Source: Adineta vaga
Lineage: Eukaryota; Rotifera
Length of the DNA: 64,000 nucleotides
Direction of reading: 5' to 3'
Assembly: GCA_021613535.1 (NCBI GenBank)
Contig: CP075496.1
Span: forward strand, 15,128,001-15,192,000
A program made the position numbers and the translations under genes. Numbering within the stretch: position 1 is the stretch's first letter; each line of letters begins with the position of its first letter. The notes under the pieces are model-generated. The model had not been told where the DNA came from. It worked only from the letters and a program-made list of their open reading frames with translations, and ran no database searches. Shown in pieces: positions 45,101 to 56,180 of this stretch.

Positions 45101-46185
45101 GATATATGATGGATATGTGGCACCTATGATAGGACGTTCGTACTACGAACTTCGTAGTAAAATTTTCAGCTAACTTCTACTACGCACAATCGAGATGCGA
45201 AGCGAGTCAAGGTCAAAAAAATGATTATTGCATCTGGAAGAACTCTCGCTGTCTTTATAGTATATATGATTCAGCATTTATTTTGTTTGAAAGAGTATTT
45301 GTGAATGCAATAGTTATGAGGATGTTTCTTGTAAGACCTTATTTTTGAAGAAAAAGAGAACCTTCATAAGTTGGATCACAAAAAAACCATCGAACAAAGA
45401 TATTCTTCATTATAGTATTAACAGTTCGACTCGAAAAAGTGCAAAAGCTAATGTACAAATACTTTCATTCCAGGTCGAAACCATCCTCGATTGCAGTATT
45501 TGATATAAGTGGAGACAAAAATCTCGATTTTGTTGCTATATATGATCGTGACAAACGCATTGACTTTTTTCGTAACACAGGTGGTGATTTTTTGATTTGT
45601 CATAAGCGTTTTTTCGTTGAAGAATATCCGTCTTCAATAGCGGTAGGCAATTTGGATGATGATCAGTATCCTGACATTGTTGTGGGCTATGAAAATTTAC
45701 ATACCATTGGTATTTTTTTTCAAAACGAGTTTTTAAGTGAGTTTGATATGGAGTTTTATTCTGAAATCTCGTACCTTGTGGATGGACCTATATCCTCAAT
45801 TGCGTTAGCTGATATAGATAGCGATGGCCATCTCGACATAATTGTTACATTTTTGCTCTATAATACTGTTGGTATTTTGTTCAACAAGTCTGGTCGCTCT
45901 TTTTCTCGTGTAACTACTTTTGCAACTGGTATGCGCCCGTACTCAGTAACAATTGCCGATTTAAATAATGACTATAAACCTGATATAATTACCGCAAACT
46001 CTGGTGAAGATACCATCAGCGTTCTTCTCAACGCTGAGAATCGTACATTTCTTCCTCACATCGCGTACAAAGTTGGCAGTGAACCAAAAGCAGTTGCAGT
46101 TATCGATGCGAACCGTGACAATAAACCTGATATCATCGTTGCAAATGGATCTGACGACTATGTTGGTATTCTCTTACGTTGTTGA
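39123..46185 (+). CDS. Type II membrane protein with Thr-rich stalk and FG-GAP/VCBS propeller
   Basis: Six exons rebuilt from GT..AG sites keep one frame of 461 codons: 39123-39140, 39210-39265, 39319-39461, 43287-43379, 44100-44463 and 45474-46185. The N-terminus is short and basic (SSPRRRKIG). A single TM helix (GCIIVILIIGIVTVLAVAFL) is at about residues 33-55, then a Thr-rich stalk (exon 4), then about seven FG-GAP-like units of the form SIAVADLNNDxxxDIVV...VGILL (for example ADLNNDYKPDIITANSGEDT). Such propellers bind ligands outside the cell and hold Ca2+ in DxNxDxxxD loops. Intron 3 (3,825 bp) and intron 5 (1,010 bp) are far longer than the neighbours' and hold mobile elements. All junctions join in frame, so the gene may be intact. 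Exon 1 is only 18 nt and is the least certain part. Confidence 0.82.
39807..39977. mobile_element. Small hAT-type MITE in intron 3 of the FG-GAP gene
   Basis: Inverted ends TAGAGGTGCAACAAA and TTTGTTGCACTCCTA are flanked by a perfect 8-bp duplication ATCTATAG (39799-39806 and 39978-39985). The interior has subterminal GGATTTG/CAAATCC and TTGGGTTT/AAACCCAA pairs. 171 bp with no coding capacity. An 8-bp duplication and TAG..GTG termini fit hAT. Confidence 0.78.
40430..41875. mobile_element. Long-TIR Tc1/mariner-like element, non-autonomous
   Basis: Ends CATAGGGGTATCCAAAAGTA and its reverse complement are flanked by TA (40428-40429 and 41876-41877). The inverted repeats extend about 320 bp (40430-40752 against 41553-41875) with scattered, mainly C/T or G/A differences. 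No transposase is visible; the middle is occupied by a truncated LINE. The TIR start resembles Tc1/mariner ends. Confidence 0.82.
40911..41396 (-). mobile_element. 5'-truncated LINE copy nested in the long-TIR element
   Basis: Reverse-strand 3' fragment of a LINE related to the full copy: the coding end aligns with 9060-9360, and the 3' UTR and A-tail match in order (GTACTG.TAGGA.C and AATAATAAAAA). Flanks are an 18-bp duplication ATGAATAATACATGTTCT at 40893-40910 and ATGAATAATGCATGTTCT at 41397-41414 (one mismatch). The target lies inside the long-TIR element, so this insertion is the younger. Confidence 0.8.
43515..43806. mobile_element. MITE with GCCAATAGG-rich inverted arms
   Basis: A perfect 8-bp duplication GTTAAAAC lies at 43507-43514 and 43807-43814. 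The arms of about 60 bp contain CACCAATAAGACTTTCGCCA and TTCGCCATTGGCGAA, with inverted counterparts at about 43750-43800. 292 bp, no gene, in intron 4 of the FG-GAP gene. The 8-bp duplication points to hAT or a similar superfamily. Confidence 0.75.
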
Positions 46186-48580
46186 AGCTTCTTGCTCAAC
46201 TGAACTCTATATATGTGTGGATTGTTTCTTCTCAAGACATTACCATCTGAATAGATTTTTCTCACTACATGAGGCATGTTGTTCTTCAGATGCTGACACA
46301 TTGAAAAGACTTGACATTTTACTTTCGGGATGCTTTTTTTTTCTAGAAAAATCCATGAATGATCTACTGTGAGTACTAATAATAATTGAAAAATGTAGTT
46401 CACTATAATATTAATCAAATATACAGAAATTTTTATTCAGATCAAATGACACTTCCGTAAATTCATCGATATGGATGGAAAAAGACCGGAGACACTATTA
46501 GAAACAACTATCTACATTGTAAATAAAAAAAAGTTTACTACCAAACCTATCGAAAAAGTTGCCCAGGTGTTGAATAGATTGCAAATGTGTCGGCATGCTG
46601 AAAAACATGATTTTTCAAAATTGACGAAACTTGAAAAGGATCTGACCGCGAGCACACGCTCCAAATCATCGTTCACGACACTTTTTCCATAGGTTCGGTA
46701 ATAAACTTTTTTTATTTACAGTGTACTGAATTATTACAAAGTTTTCGAAGTTACTGATCAATTCGCGGAAAGTATGGTGAACCCTTGCCAAGAATACGAA
46801 TCTGCAGGTCGTTTTGTAATAGCTTTGCCAAATTGTTAACAATTGATCGTGAGCACGCGTCTTTCTGCTGAAGATAGAACAAACTTTTAGAGAATGATAG
46901 AAAACTGTTTTTAGTTCAGTAGATAGCAATCAAAACCTTAATGATAATAACTGGGTTACCAATACTTTCGTACAGAATATACTGAACAGCTGTGAAACAA
47001 AATCAATGGCCATTGGTTTCGCGAATAATATTAGAAATTGTTAAGAGTTCAGTGCTGATTGCGTTAAAGTTCTGATGGATTTTCGATACTTCTCAAGATT
47101 CGTATATGTTTTACGAAAGAAAAAGTTAATCTATGATAACTACACTTTAGTCTCGGTACATCCCTATTCTGAACCTTTAGAAACATGAATAAAAGGTTAT
47201 TGGTTCAGGTGATACTATACAGAACCAACACTAATTTAGTAATGAATTTGGTAAACCTCTAAGGAATTTTCGAATCATTTAAGAATTCGTATAAATTATA
47301 CTAAACTGAGAGCTGATTTGTTTAGAATTTACTGAACCTTCAATTGAAATACTAAACCTTGAACGGTTTCGGAGAAGTTTTAGCAAGCTTTTAAGAGTTT
47401 GTGAATATATCAATCGTTTCGGGTAATCTACATCAAATCTCTAGAGTTTATACGAAACCGTGTTTGGTTTAGTTAGAAATACTCTGAGCTTTCTGAAAAT
47501 TGACGAACCATTGGTGATACGGTGCAAACTAACCTGAACCATCTAGTGGCTTACGAAACTATGAATAATTTCGAAAAAAATATACCAAACCTATCGTCAG
47601 ACTGCGAAACTATCGATAGTTCTATGGACATGTTACGGAACGATCAATAATTTCGCATGATACATATAAAACTTTAAGTTGTCTTTTTTTTTGTCAACTG
47701 CCAAATCTTTTCGGCCTTACTGAATTTAAAATCTTTCAATGGTAGCATGGAAAATCTTTTCAGTTCGGTAAAACGCCAATTTTTTTACAGCGCTATTTAT
47801 TCATTGTGGATTTACAGAAGGAAAAAGTTAATATTTAATTAATTCACTGCTTCTCATCTGTCCATTTATAATAATCAACAAGAACAGATCTACATGAGAG
47901 AAACCCATTCAAATGTTGTTTTTCTCATTGTTCACTTTTGCTATGTTGGATTTTATCATTTAGCTAGAAAACATACGGAAATGCCAACAGAAGTTAGAAA
48001 AATGTTAATTGAGTAGCAGGTATTCAGCTCACTTCTGTAGAGATCAGAAATGACGTGAATATGTTGAGAAACATCGAACTGCACACATGTATTTCTTAAT
48101 GTGATAAATTTCAATCTATTATTTCTCATTTTTACTTCGAAATTTCAAGGAGTAACGATGATAATGACTGTAAGTATGATAAGAATTTTCTCTTCATGTT
48201 TTATTTGTGTTGATGAATATTGCCTGTTTATTGTCGAGAGATAAGTATTATTACAACATTCATTCGACAAACGAAAATGAAAACATCTCGATGACGAACT
48301 GTTTTGTACAAATAGTTTTTACAGATTTTCACTGATGAAAAATATTCAGCACGATATTTGATTCAATGAGAACATCACGAATACAAAAAAATCGAGTAGG
48401 AATTGTTGAGGTAATCTACGCGAAAGAAACTAGTACAAAACCATTTAAGATCCTGTTCAACATTTTTAGTCTTATTCAACTCATCTCAACTCAACACAAA
48501 CAACAGCAACAATCCAACGGAGGAGAACACTGTATGCGTATTGAAAAATGTAATCAGTGATGAGAACAAATACTTTTTTC
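46186..48580. repeat. Intergenic region with degenerate CGAAACC-type repeats
   Basis: From about 46730 to 47660 short words such as TTTCG, ACTGAACC, CGAAACTAT and GGTTTCG recur irregularly. They resemble a much-decayed form of the 51-bp satellite at 51220-51900. No gene is supported elsewhere; a short + strand frame at 46471-46692 has no recognised domain. Confidence 0.45.
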
Positions 48581-48587
48581 TTTTAGA

Positions 48588-48786
48588 TGTTCGTCTTTGG
48601 AGAAAAGAAAATTCCTCCGAAATGTATGTTTTTCTATGCTTACTATTTTATTCTTTGCAGGAAGCCTGATTTCCATAACGATTGCTAAGATAAAAAAAAA
48701 TGACATAACGACAGAAAGATCAAAAATGTCAACAATGACAACATCGATGTCAACAGAAACAACAACAACAATGACAACATCGATGT

Positions 48787-48817
<31 letters not shown>

Positions 48818-50523
48818 GACATCAACAACAACGACGATCACAACCACGATAACGACCACGACAGCAACCACAACAACAACAGCGACAAAAGAAACAACAA
48901 CGACAGGACCCAGAGGTTAGATCTTTCGTTAAAAGCAATAGTATTTTATGGAGTAAAAAAAGCATAATCTCAAATGAAGATGTTCATACCGTAGGCAGAC
49001 AAGATTTTCGAAACACGCGTTTATACCGTTAAAACGGTGAAAATCAGATTTTTTCAGCGTTCAACCATGCAGTATTCGAGTGTCAAAGAAAAACTGCGGT
49101 TAAACGTCAAAAAATCAAATTTTCACCGTTTTCAGCGTATGATTTATCATCGAGCGTAGCTCACAGTTGGAAACATAAACTAGTATGCGCAAACGCGTAT
49201 TTCAAAAATCTTGTCTGCTAGGGTATGAATGATCTCACACACCCATCGTCAGTATATTCGAGTGCATATATAATACAAGAAGCTCCCAATTCCACTACAA
49301 TTCTATACTAATAGAAGTTTAAATTGTCTTTCCGAGCTCATATAGTTAGAAATGTCTGTGTATACGCACGGATAACATCAGAATTATTGCTGACTGAAAC
49401 TATTAACTGTCATATGGTGTCCGTTTTGAACACACGTATTAGTGATGTAGGCGTGAGGCAAACAGCTTTCAGTGATTAGAGATTGTACATATAGGAGATC
49501 TAAGAGGTCGAGTATCAATCTAACATTTCTATATTTTTTTTTCCAGTATGGATATCTTCAGGGAACATAAATAACCCACATATATTTTCTCCATTATCTT
49601 TATTGCCAAACGGACAAGTGTTGCTTGTAGGTGGAGGATACTCTGATTCTATTACACGGGACACTGAATTGTACGATCCATCAACAGGTATTTGGACACT
49701 TGCTAGTCAGACATCAGATTCACGAAAATATCATACGGTGACTGTATTAAAAAATGGACTAGTATTGGTCTGTGGTGGAGAAGTCTCTTACAAAGTTTTA
49801 TCTAGTGCTGAATTGTATAATGTGTCAACAAATACTTGGACGATTACAGGAAGTATGAATTATGAACGACATTCTCACACAGCAACATTATTAATGAATG
49901 GCAAAGTATTAGTTGTTGGTGGACATGATCGTCAGCAGAGACCTATAAGAATTGCTGAATTGTATAATCCATCGACAGGTATTTGGATAATTACAGCTCG
50001 AACACATGTTCATCGTGTTCATCACACAGTCTCGCTGCTATCCAATGGGAAAGTGCTAGTGGCAGGAGGAGATAATTGGTCGCAATCTAAATCGAGTGCT
50101 GAACTGTATGATTCATCAACAGGTACATGGAGTCATCCAGTTTATATGAACGGCTTACATCGAGGTCATTCAGCATCGATATTAGCCAACGGAAGTGTGT
50201 TAATCATTGGTGGATACGATGCTGAATTATACGATCCATTAACAGAAACATGGACAATTGCAAGTAAAATGAACACTAGTCGGTATAATCATACAGCATC
50301 TGTATTACCAGATGGAAAAGTACTAGTAGCGGGTGGATTTGGTCATCAACATTGTCTAGATAGTGTTGAATTGTATGATCCACTAACAGACACTTGGTCG
50401 ATGGAAAATAGTCTGAATTTTAAACGTACACATCATACATCAATTGTCTTAATCGATGGAAAAATACTCATTGCTGGTGGCGAGAGTGAAGGTGCACCTG
50501 TGTACATTACAGAACTCTATTAA
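48588..50523 (+). CDS. Type II membrane protein with Thr-rich stalk and Kelch propeller
   Basis: The exon from the acceptor at 48586 to 48915 encodes a basic start (LEKRKFLRNVC), one TM helix (FSMLTILFFAGSLISITIA) and a Thr-rich stalk. A 631-nt intron (48916-49546) follows, then exon 49547-50523. The splice joins ..TTTGPR to VWISSGNINN in frame. The last exon has six Kelch-type units of the form HT..VL.NGKVLV.GG....SAELY.P.T.TW (for example HTASVLPDGKVLVAGG), ending ITELY. The first exon is not resolved; initiation at an internal Met of the TM is possible. The design is the same as the FG-GAP gene 2.4 kb upstream, suggesting a shared type of surface adhesin or receptor. The ligand is unknown. 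Confidence 0.82.
48989..49223. mobile_element. Palindromic MITE in the Kelch-gene intron
   Basis: Ends CCGTAGGCAGACAAGATTTT and AAAATCTTGTCTGC followed by TAGGG are inverted and flanked by TA (48987-48988 and 49224-49225). Inner inverted pairs (AAACGCGT; CGGTGAAAAT against ATTTTCACCG) make most of the 235 bp foldable. No gene. The TA target fits a Tc1/mariner-derived MITE. Confidence 0.68.
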
Positions 50524-50674
50524 ATATCGTAAAAATGAACAAGTTATTGAGGAGCTTGATTTTACATCAAATTCAAATTCAAGTTTCCGTTTCTTTTTAG
50601 AAAAATTCGAGAGCACACCAGAAACATTATAGACATCGAAAAGCAAAAACATTAGTGAGGTACACTATAGAAAG

Positions 50675-50893
50675 AACTGTGATAATGTTGGCGATGCCTG
50701 TGGTATTGGTAGTATTCCATTAACTGCGCAACACCAAAGTATCACTAGCATTAGTAACACCCCCAGAGCCAGTAACAGTTCTAACTTTATCTCTATTTTT
50801 CTAATTTTATTTTGTTATAAATTAACCGCTTTCTTAAAGAATTATTTTACCACAAAATCATATTCCCAAACATATATTCGGATGGTCATATAG
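50675..50893 (+). CDS. Possible C-terminal exon with a thrombospondin-3-like motif
   Basis: An open stretch without its own start reads NCDNVGDACGIGSIPLTAQH, then a Ser/Asn-rich part and a hydrophobic end (NFISIFLILFCYKL) before TAG. NCDNVGDAC resembles the Asp/Cys pattern of thrombospondin type 3 Ca2+-binding repeats, and a hydrophobic tail could be a TM or GPI signal. It is too short to be sure, and the rest of the gene is not visible. Confidence 0.3.
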   Translation, partial: NCDNVGDACGIGSIPLTAQHQSITSISNTPRASNSSNFISIFLILFCYKLTAFLKNYFTTKSYSQTYIRMVI

Positions 50894-51219
50894 CATTTCT
50901 TTCATAAAAGAAATTCATTCGTTTGTAGAAGACAATAAATGCGATGAGGGTGAGGGTGATAGTAGTATATTATTACATCAATCTCATATACACTCTTATC
51001 CTTCAAGTTTTCGCTATAAAATTTAATGAAAGAGAATCGACTATAAAGAACTTCGATCTAAATTATTCATCTATCGACAATAGATTTGGAGAGAATGCTA
51101 TCAGAATGATATACTCTAAAAAAAAGGTGTTATACCGAACTTAACAGATTTAGTATTCATCCGCGAAACGATTTTAAGGTCCGCAGAATAAAAATGGGTT
51201 CGTCACTTTTCGACGGAAC

Positions 51220-51900
51220 CTTTTTAAGTTTCGTAATTGCTATAATAGTTTCGCGTATCTTTTACGAAACCATGAATAGTTCTGTAAAAGTATACTGAAC
51301 CCTTCGATACTTTACGAAACTTGGTATGGTTTGGTAAGAAGCGTACCGAACCTTCAAATGACCAATCAAACATGCAAACGTTTCGTAAGATTCATGCTGA
51401 GCCATGAAGAGATGTACGAAACTGTTTCTGGTTGCGTAAAATATATACCAAACTCGTGGATTATTTGCTGAACTGTTCATAGCTTCGTGAAGAGCATATC
51501 GAACCATCATCAAATGTGCTAAACTCTTCAAGGCTTAGATAATTGTATACCAAAACCTCTGGCCACTTACAGAACCCTACAAGGTTTCGTGTAATAACTA
51601 CTGAACCTCTCAACCATTTACAGAGCTCTTCAAGGATTCGTGTAATGAATACCGAACTCTCTGGCCACTTATAGAGCCCCCTAAGGTTTCTTGTAATATG
51701 TACTGAACCCCGCAACTATTTACAAAACTCTCAAAGGTATTGAGGAATAAATACTGAACCTTCCAGCCACTTATAGAACTTTTCATGGTTGCGCGCAATG
51801 AATACTGAACCTCGCAACCATTTATAGAACTTTCCCAGGTTTCGTACAGTGTATACCGAACCTTTCGATCACTCACGAAACGATGTAAGGTTAGCATACT
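51220..51900. repeat. 51-bp tandem satellite
   Basis: The ACTGAACCTC-type word recurs at 51549, 51600, 51651, 51702, 51753 and 51804, exactly 51 bp apart, and more loosely on both sides. The unit includes CATTTACAGAACTCT and CAAGGTTTCGTGTAATGAAT. Because 51 is 17 codons, the reverse strand stays open in overlapping frames with 17-residue periodicity. These frames have no start context or known domain and are not called as genes. Confidence 0.82.
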
Positions 51901-52039
51901 TTACATAGAAAACTCTTTTCAGTGATACGAAACTAATTGTGCGACCGTATTAGGTATTCTAAATCTAGAGCATATCAGAAGTCATTGTGACTGAAAAATA
52001 AGTGATAGCCCTGAAGAACGCAGCTACTATGAACTTCTA

Positions 52040-52425
52040 GTGACGGTGAGATAGAAGTCATCTATATCATCAATGACTATCACTGACCGACTAAGCCAGT
52101 TCAAAATAGACCGTCCATCAGGAATTTTTCTTTAGTGTCAATGACTATTATTCACTGACTAGTCCATTTCAAAATAGACCGTCCGTCACAGACTTTTCTT
52201 TAGTATCAACGATTATTATTCAGTGGCTAACCCATATTTATATAGGCTGTCCGTTAGAAATTTCTCGATGTCATCTATGATTATCATTGACTGACTAGAC
52301 CGTACGTCAGAATTTTTCCCATATTATCAATGACTATTATTGAGACATGAGTTGATATTCATGTAGAGCGTTCGTCAGAGAATTTCTTATCTTGTCATCG
52401 ACTACTACTGAGACGAAAATGTGAT
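52040..52425. repeat. 68-bp tandem repeat, about six copies
   Basis: TGACTATTATTCACTGAC-type words start at 52074, 52142, 52210 and 52278 (68 bp apart), then 52331 and about 52399. Each unit also has a TAGACCGTCCGTCAGA-type segment. It directly follows the 51-bp satellite. Confidence 0.78.
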
Positions 52426-52921
52426 TGAATATTTTTCTTGTACTCTGTTTTGATGACGGTATGTAATGTTGGTTTTAAGTGGATGAACTTGTTTTCTTCA
52501 TATCGTCTTTTCTATTCCTATTTTAGAATAGTTGGCAGTTCATCCTCTAACGATGAATAGAATAGATAACTATACGACTAACTCGTTATTTCACTAGAGA
52601 TTCTGTGAATATGGATCTACAAGTTGTGTTTTTTAAATTAATTTTTCAGTTTCTTTTGTAGGCCAATGGCTATTCTGGATTTTCTAGTGAGTTTCTTTGA
52701 TCATATAAATATTTATGTTTGTATTTTAGAATTGTGCTACAACTTTATTAAGATTTAAATACATTTACGTGAATATATTAGTGGTCCTTATGTTCGGATC
52801 AAAACTTAACGTTGCTGTGTAAGTACAAGTTTATTATTGAATGGACTTAGTTCTTCTATTGAACCTGTGCGGATAGTTAGTGTAAGTAGTCTTTTTGATG
52901 AGATGCTTTCAAAGGATGTGC

Positions 52922-53457
52922 TGAGCTCCTGTGTATAGCATAGATCTCGATAAGATAACACGAATCTACTATCATGCCCTTCGTCAGGTCTTCTACTGGA
53001 AGTTGTTCTTATCTTACTATACTTTTACTTGAATGCTAACAAGAAATCGTACACGGCTGCGAACTTGATTTTGAGCATGACTGCTGCATACCAGACAGGT
53101 CTGAATAGAGCATACAAACCTCAATAGAGCAAGCACAGACAAATTTTCATTCGAAAACTTAGCGAAAATCTCCGTGATATATGATAATAAATATGATAAA
53201 ACTCAACAGAAATGACTGATGTTTTCGAATGAAAATTTGTCTGTGCTCGCTCTTTTGAGTTTTGTATGCTCTATTCAGACCTGTCTGGTATGCAGCAGTC
53301 ATGCTCAAAATCAAGTTCGCAGCCGTGTACGATTTCTTGTTAGCATTCAAGTAAAAGTATAGTAAGATAAGAACAACTTCCAGTAGAAGACCTGACGAAG
53401 GGCATGATAGCAGATTCGTGTTATCTTATCGAGATCTATGCTATACGCAGGAGCTCA
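52922..53457. repeat. Large palindrome, 237-bp arms around a 62-bp loop
   Basis: The left arm 52922-53158 starts TGAGCTCCTGTGTATAGC. The right arm 53221-53457 is its near-perfect reverse complement ending GAGCTCA. The inner ends are TCGAAAAC and GTTTTCGA. The few differences between arms include T/C at TGTATAGC/CGTATAGC. No open gene lies in the arms. It may be a foldback transposon or a source of double-stranded RNA. Confidence 0.85.
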
Positions 53458-53639
53458 ACTCGAAGATGATTTTTCATTTTCTGCAAAACCATCTCGACGA
53501 ATCCTTTATTTCAACAATGTCAAAAGGAGTATTGTGCGAAACTATTTGTACCGAACCTTTTCATCGTCATAATTGTGAAGGTTTTGTAATGGACCTTCAA
53601 TACGAAACCTTGTTAAATTTTTCCTAGAAAGATTCGGTA

Positions 53640-54240
53640 TAATGTGGTGTATTTAATTGTGCCTTTTTTTGAAAAGTGTGTAGTGATGGAAACCGCAGGT
53701 CTTTTGCACGTTGTGTTTTCTTGATGGTGTCCGTATGGTGGTAGAGGTTCCCAACTGCAGTTATGTAACAGCCATAAGAGCTGTCGTAATCACCGCTGTG
53801 AGTTAGAATCATGTGAACGCGTGGATATAATTGGTTTGAAAGATTGAAAGTGTTTTTCTGTCGTACTTTCGTAGATGTGTGCACCTATTAGTTAATGTTT
53901 CCGACTGTAGTGCGGGAACGGGTTATACTAGTCGCCGGATATGGGGTTATAGTTTGTCACCGTTTGAACGAGTGAATGTATCTATGCGTCAAGACAGGAA
54001 GTGTTTTCTTGTTTTAAATTTAAATACGTTCGCACATATTAGTTGAGGTTCCCGACTGAATGTGAGACACACTTCTGAAAAGTTTCCAAGCTAACCAACA
54101 TAGTATCCATATGAATACGCGCTGTCTAATGTTGAATGTGTGTACGAGGAAAAAAATCCTGTTGCAATACACGGTGCTTATTTTCATTCGGTTGCGACTT
54201 TCAGTCGGGAACCTCGACTGTGGGGTGGACACGGTCGGGA
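53640..54240. repeat. Degenerate tandem repeat of about 150 bp
   Basis: GAGGTTCCC(A/G)ACTG-type words occur near 53744, 53898 (degenerate) and 54045, with an inverted version near 54201. GTGTTTTCTTG and CACCTATTAGTT/CACATATTAGTT words recur with the same spacing. Boundaries are approximate. Confidence 0.5.
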
Positions 54241-54849
54241 TGTTATGAGCGGTTAAACGTGTTTTTTCAATTTCTCGCCTGCTTGGGAACTGCCGTAAAA
54301 GGTTACTGTTTACAGCTGGCGTTTACGATATATTACGGTACCATCCGAGTATCGTTTACAGTCGCCGTATTATAACAGTAGTCGTAGACGGCGAACGTAT
54401 ATGGACATCGTTTACGGCCGTACGTCGTTGAACTGGGAAGGTTTACATCTACTTTTGCCGTCGAGCTGTTTTTCTCATATCAGTTTTTTTCAACGATCAT
54501 TTGATAAAAACACATAAGAGAAAATATACAATAATATCATTTCATCCTGTTAGATAACTTTGAAAAAAAACACGATGTCAAAAATTCAATAAGCTCAAAG
54601 ACCATTTATAAGCCATCGTCTATTTGTATTCTTAACATAAGATTTCGATTTTTTTTGTACCATACTCTTATTTGTTTATGTTTATTCTTATCTTTCAAAT
54701 ATCATTTTTGTAATTGTCGAATTTAGACTAGTTTTGATTATTAGACTTGGTGATGATTTAGTAGCAATACTTGACGATGATTTTGTAGAGAGTTTAAACT
54801 GAAGAACAGAAAACAGTAGAAAAAATTATATAGATATGAGACTGAATGA

Positions 54850-55757
54850 CAGTGATGGGATCGGTTCGTGTTTTTGCAAAATCAAACCGAACCGAGAGGA
54901 TTTTCATTCAAACCGATCGAACCGAACCGAATCAAACCGAAATATAGTGCTTCTTCCAAATACTAGAAGTTTCTTTTTTAACTTTCGACTAAGAGAACCA
55001 TATAAAAAGTATCCATGTCTTTAAATCCTTTTGAGCGCTTTTTTCGGAGCCTTTTGCATCGTTTTCATAGCCAATTTTGAAAAATAATTGGATTTTGAGC
55101 TTAAAATGTGTTTAAAATTCAAAATTAGGTCTATAATCTCCGGGAGAAAGTTTGAACGGAACTGAAAACTTGGATATTTAAATTATTCAAAACTCATAGA
55201 ACACATTAGCAGTTACTTCCAAAACCTTTTAGCGTTGGCAACATTAGAGGCCTTGATGAATTTCTAATATGGAAGGATATTACAAAATTCAATGTGGTGA
55301 AAAATTCTAAGTGATCCTGTGAAAAATGATTTTATTGTTGATTTCCCTATCGATAGTGATAAATTAAAAATTCACTCCATCTAGCTAACTAATTCGACCA
55401 TCAAACAATTTGAATTTTTCAAAAATTTTGCAATAAGAGAAATCCTTATAAAGAAGCAAACAGAAAATAATAACAATTATATATCTCAATTCTCAAATCT
55501 TTGTAAAAGCGTAAAAACATGGTTAATTTTTCACTTCTGCATTGTTTGTAATTGAATTGCGAGACATTCCAATTAGACGAGTATCACTATTACAACTTCG
55601 CAGACGACATCTTTTCTGTTCTGACTATATGTTTCTCTGCTGTTCTTATTAATCAAGGTCAACAAAACATGTGTTCACTTTACTTTTACAAATACTTGGA
55701 ATCGGACCGACCCGAACCGGATTTTAAAAATGTCAAACCGAACCGATCCTATCACTG
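54850..55757. mobile_element. hAT-type non-autonomous element
   Basis: Ends CAGTGATGGGATCGGTTCG and CGAACCGATCCTATCACTG are inverted. An 8-bp duplication flanks them, CTGAATGA at 54842-54849 and CTGTATGA at 55758-55765 (one mismatch). CAGTGATGGG is a common hAT terminus. Multiple AACCGAACCGA words lie inside both ends. No transposase is recognised in the 908 bp. Confidence 0.75.
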
Positions 55758-56180
55758 CTGTATGATGCTATGTCTTTTCATTTTCACTTACGAACAACGA
55801 TTCAGACTGCAATTTTCCACTCACTTAATTTTTCTGATGCAACAAATCTAGTAATACAATCTTAGATAAATGAAACAATAAAGTTAGTTCTCTTCGTGAA
55901 ATCTACTTACGACAATACGAAAGCAGATGTGAATAGTTATTAAATATAAGTATAGAATATAATAAAAACGTTGGGATTTAGGTAGACAATATGAAAGCAA
56001 GCTGCTTTCAGTAAGGTTTATTATTATCCGTGATAAGAGTTTAATAAAAAAAAGTCATAATTTTTTTATGGAAATGCATTTTCCTGAAAAGAAAAAAAAG
56101 CTTGACAGATGGAATCTTTTTTATTTTACTGAAGCTTTTCAGATGAATAAAATTCCATTTCATACGCATTCATTGTAATC

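Noticed and set aside
48554-48871. Reverse-strand ORF of Val/Asp repeats
   Set aside because: It is the complement of the Thr-rich stalk of the Kelch gene; the repeat codons keep both strands open.
51262-51897. Three overlapping reverse-strand ORFs as a repeat-protein gene
   Set aside because: They are in different frames of the same 51-bp satellite, with no splice or start context.
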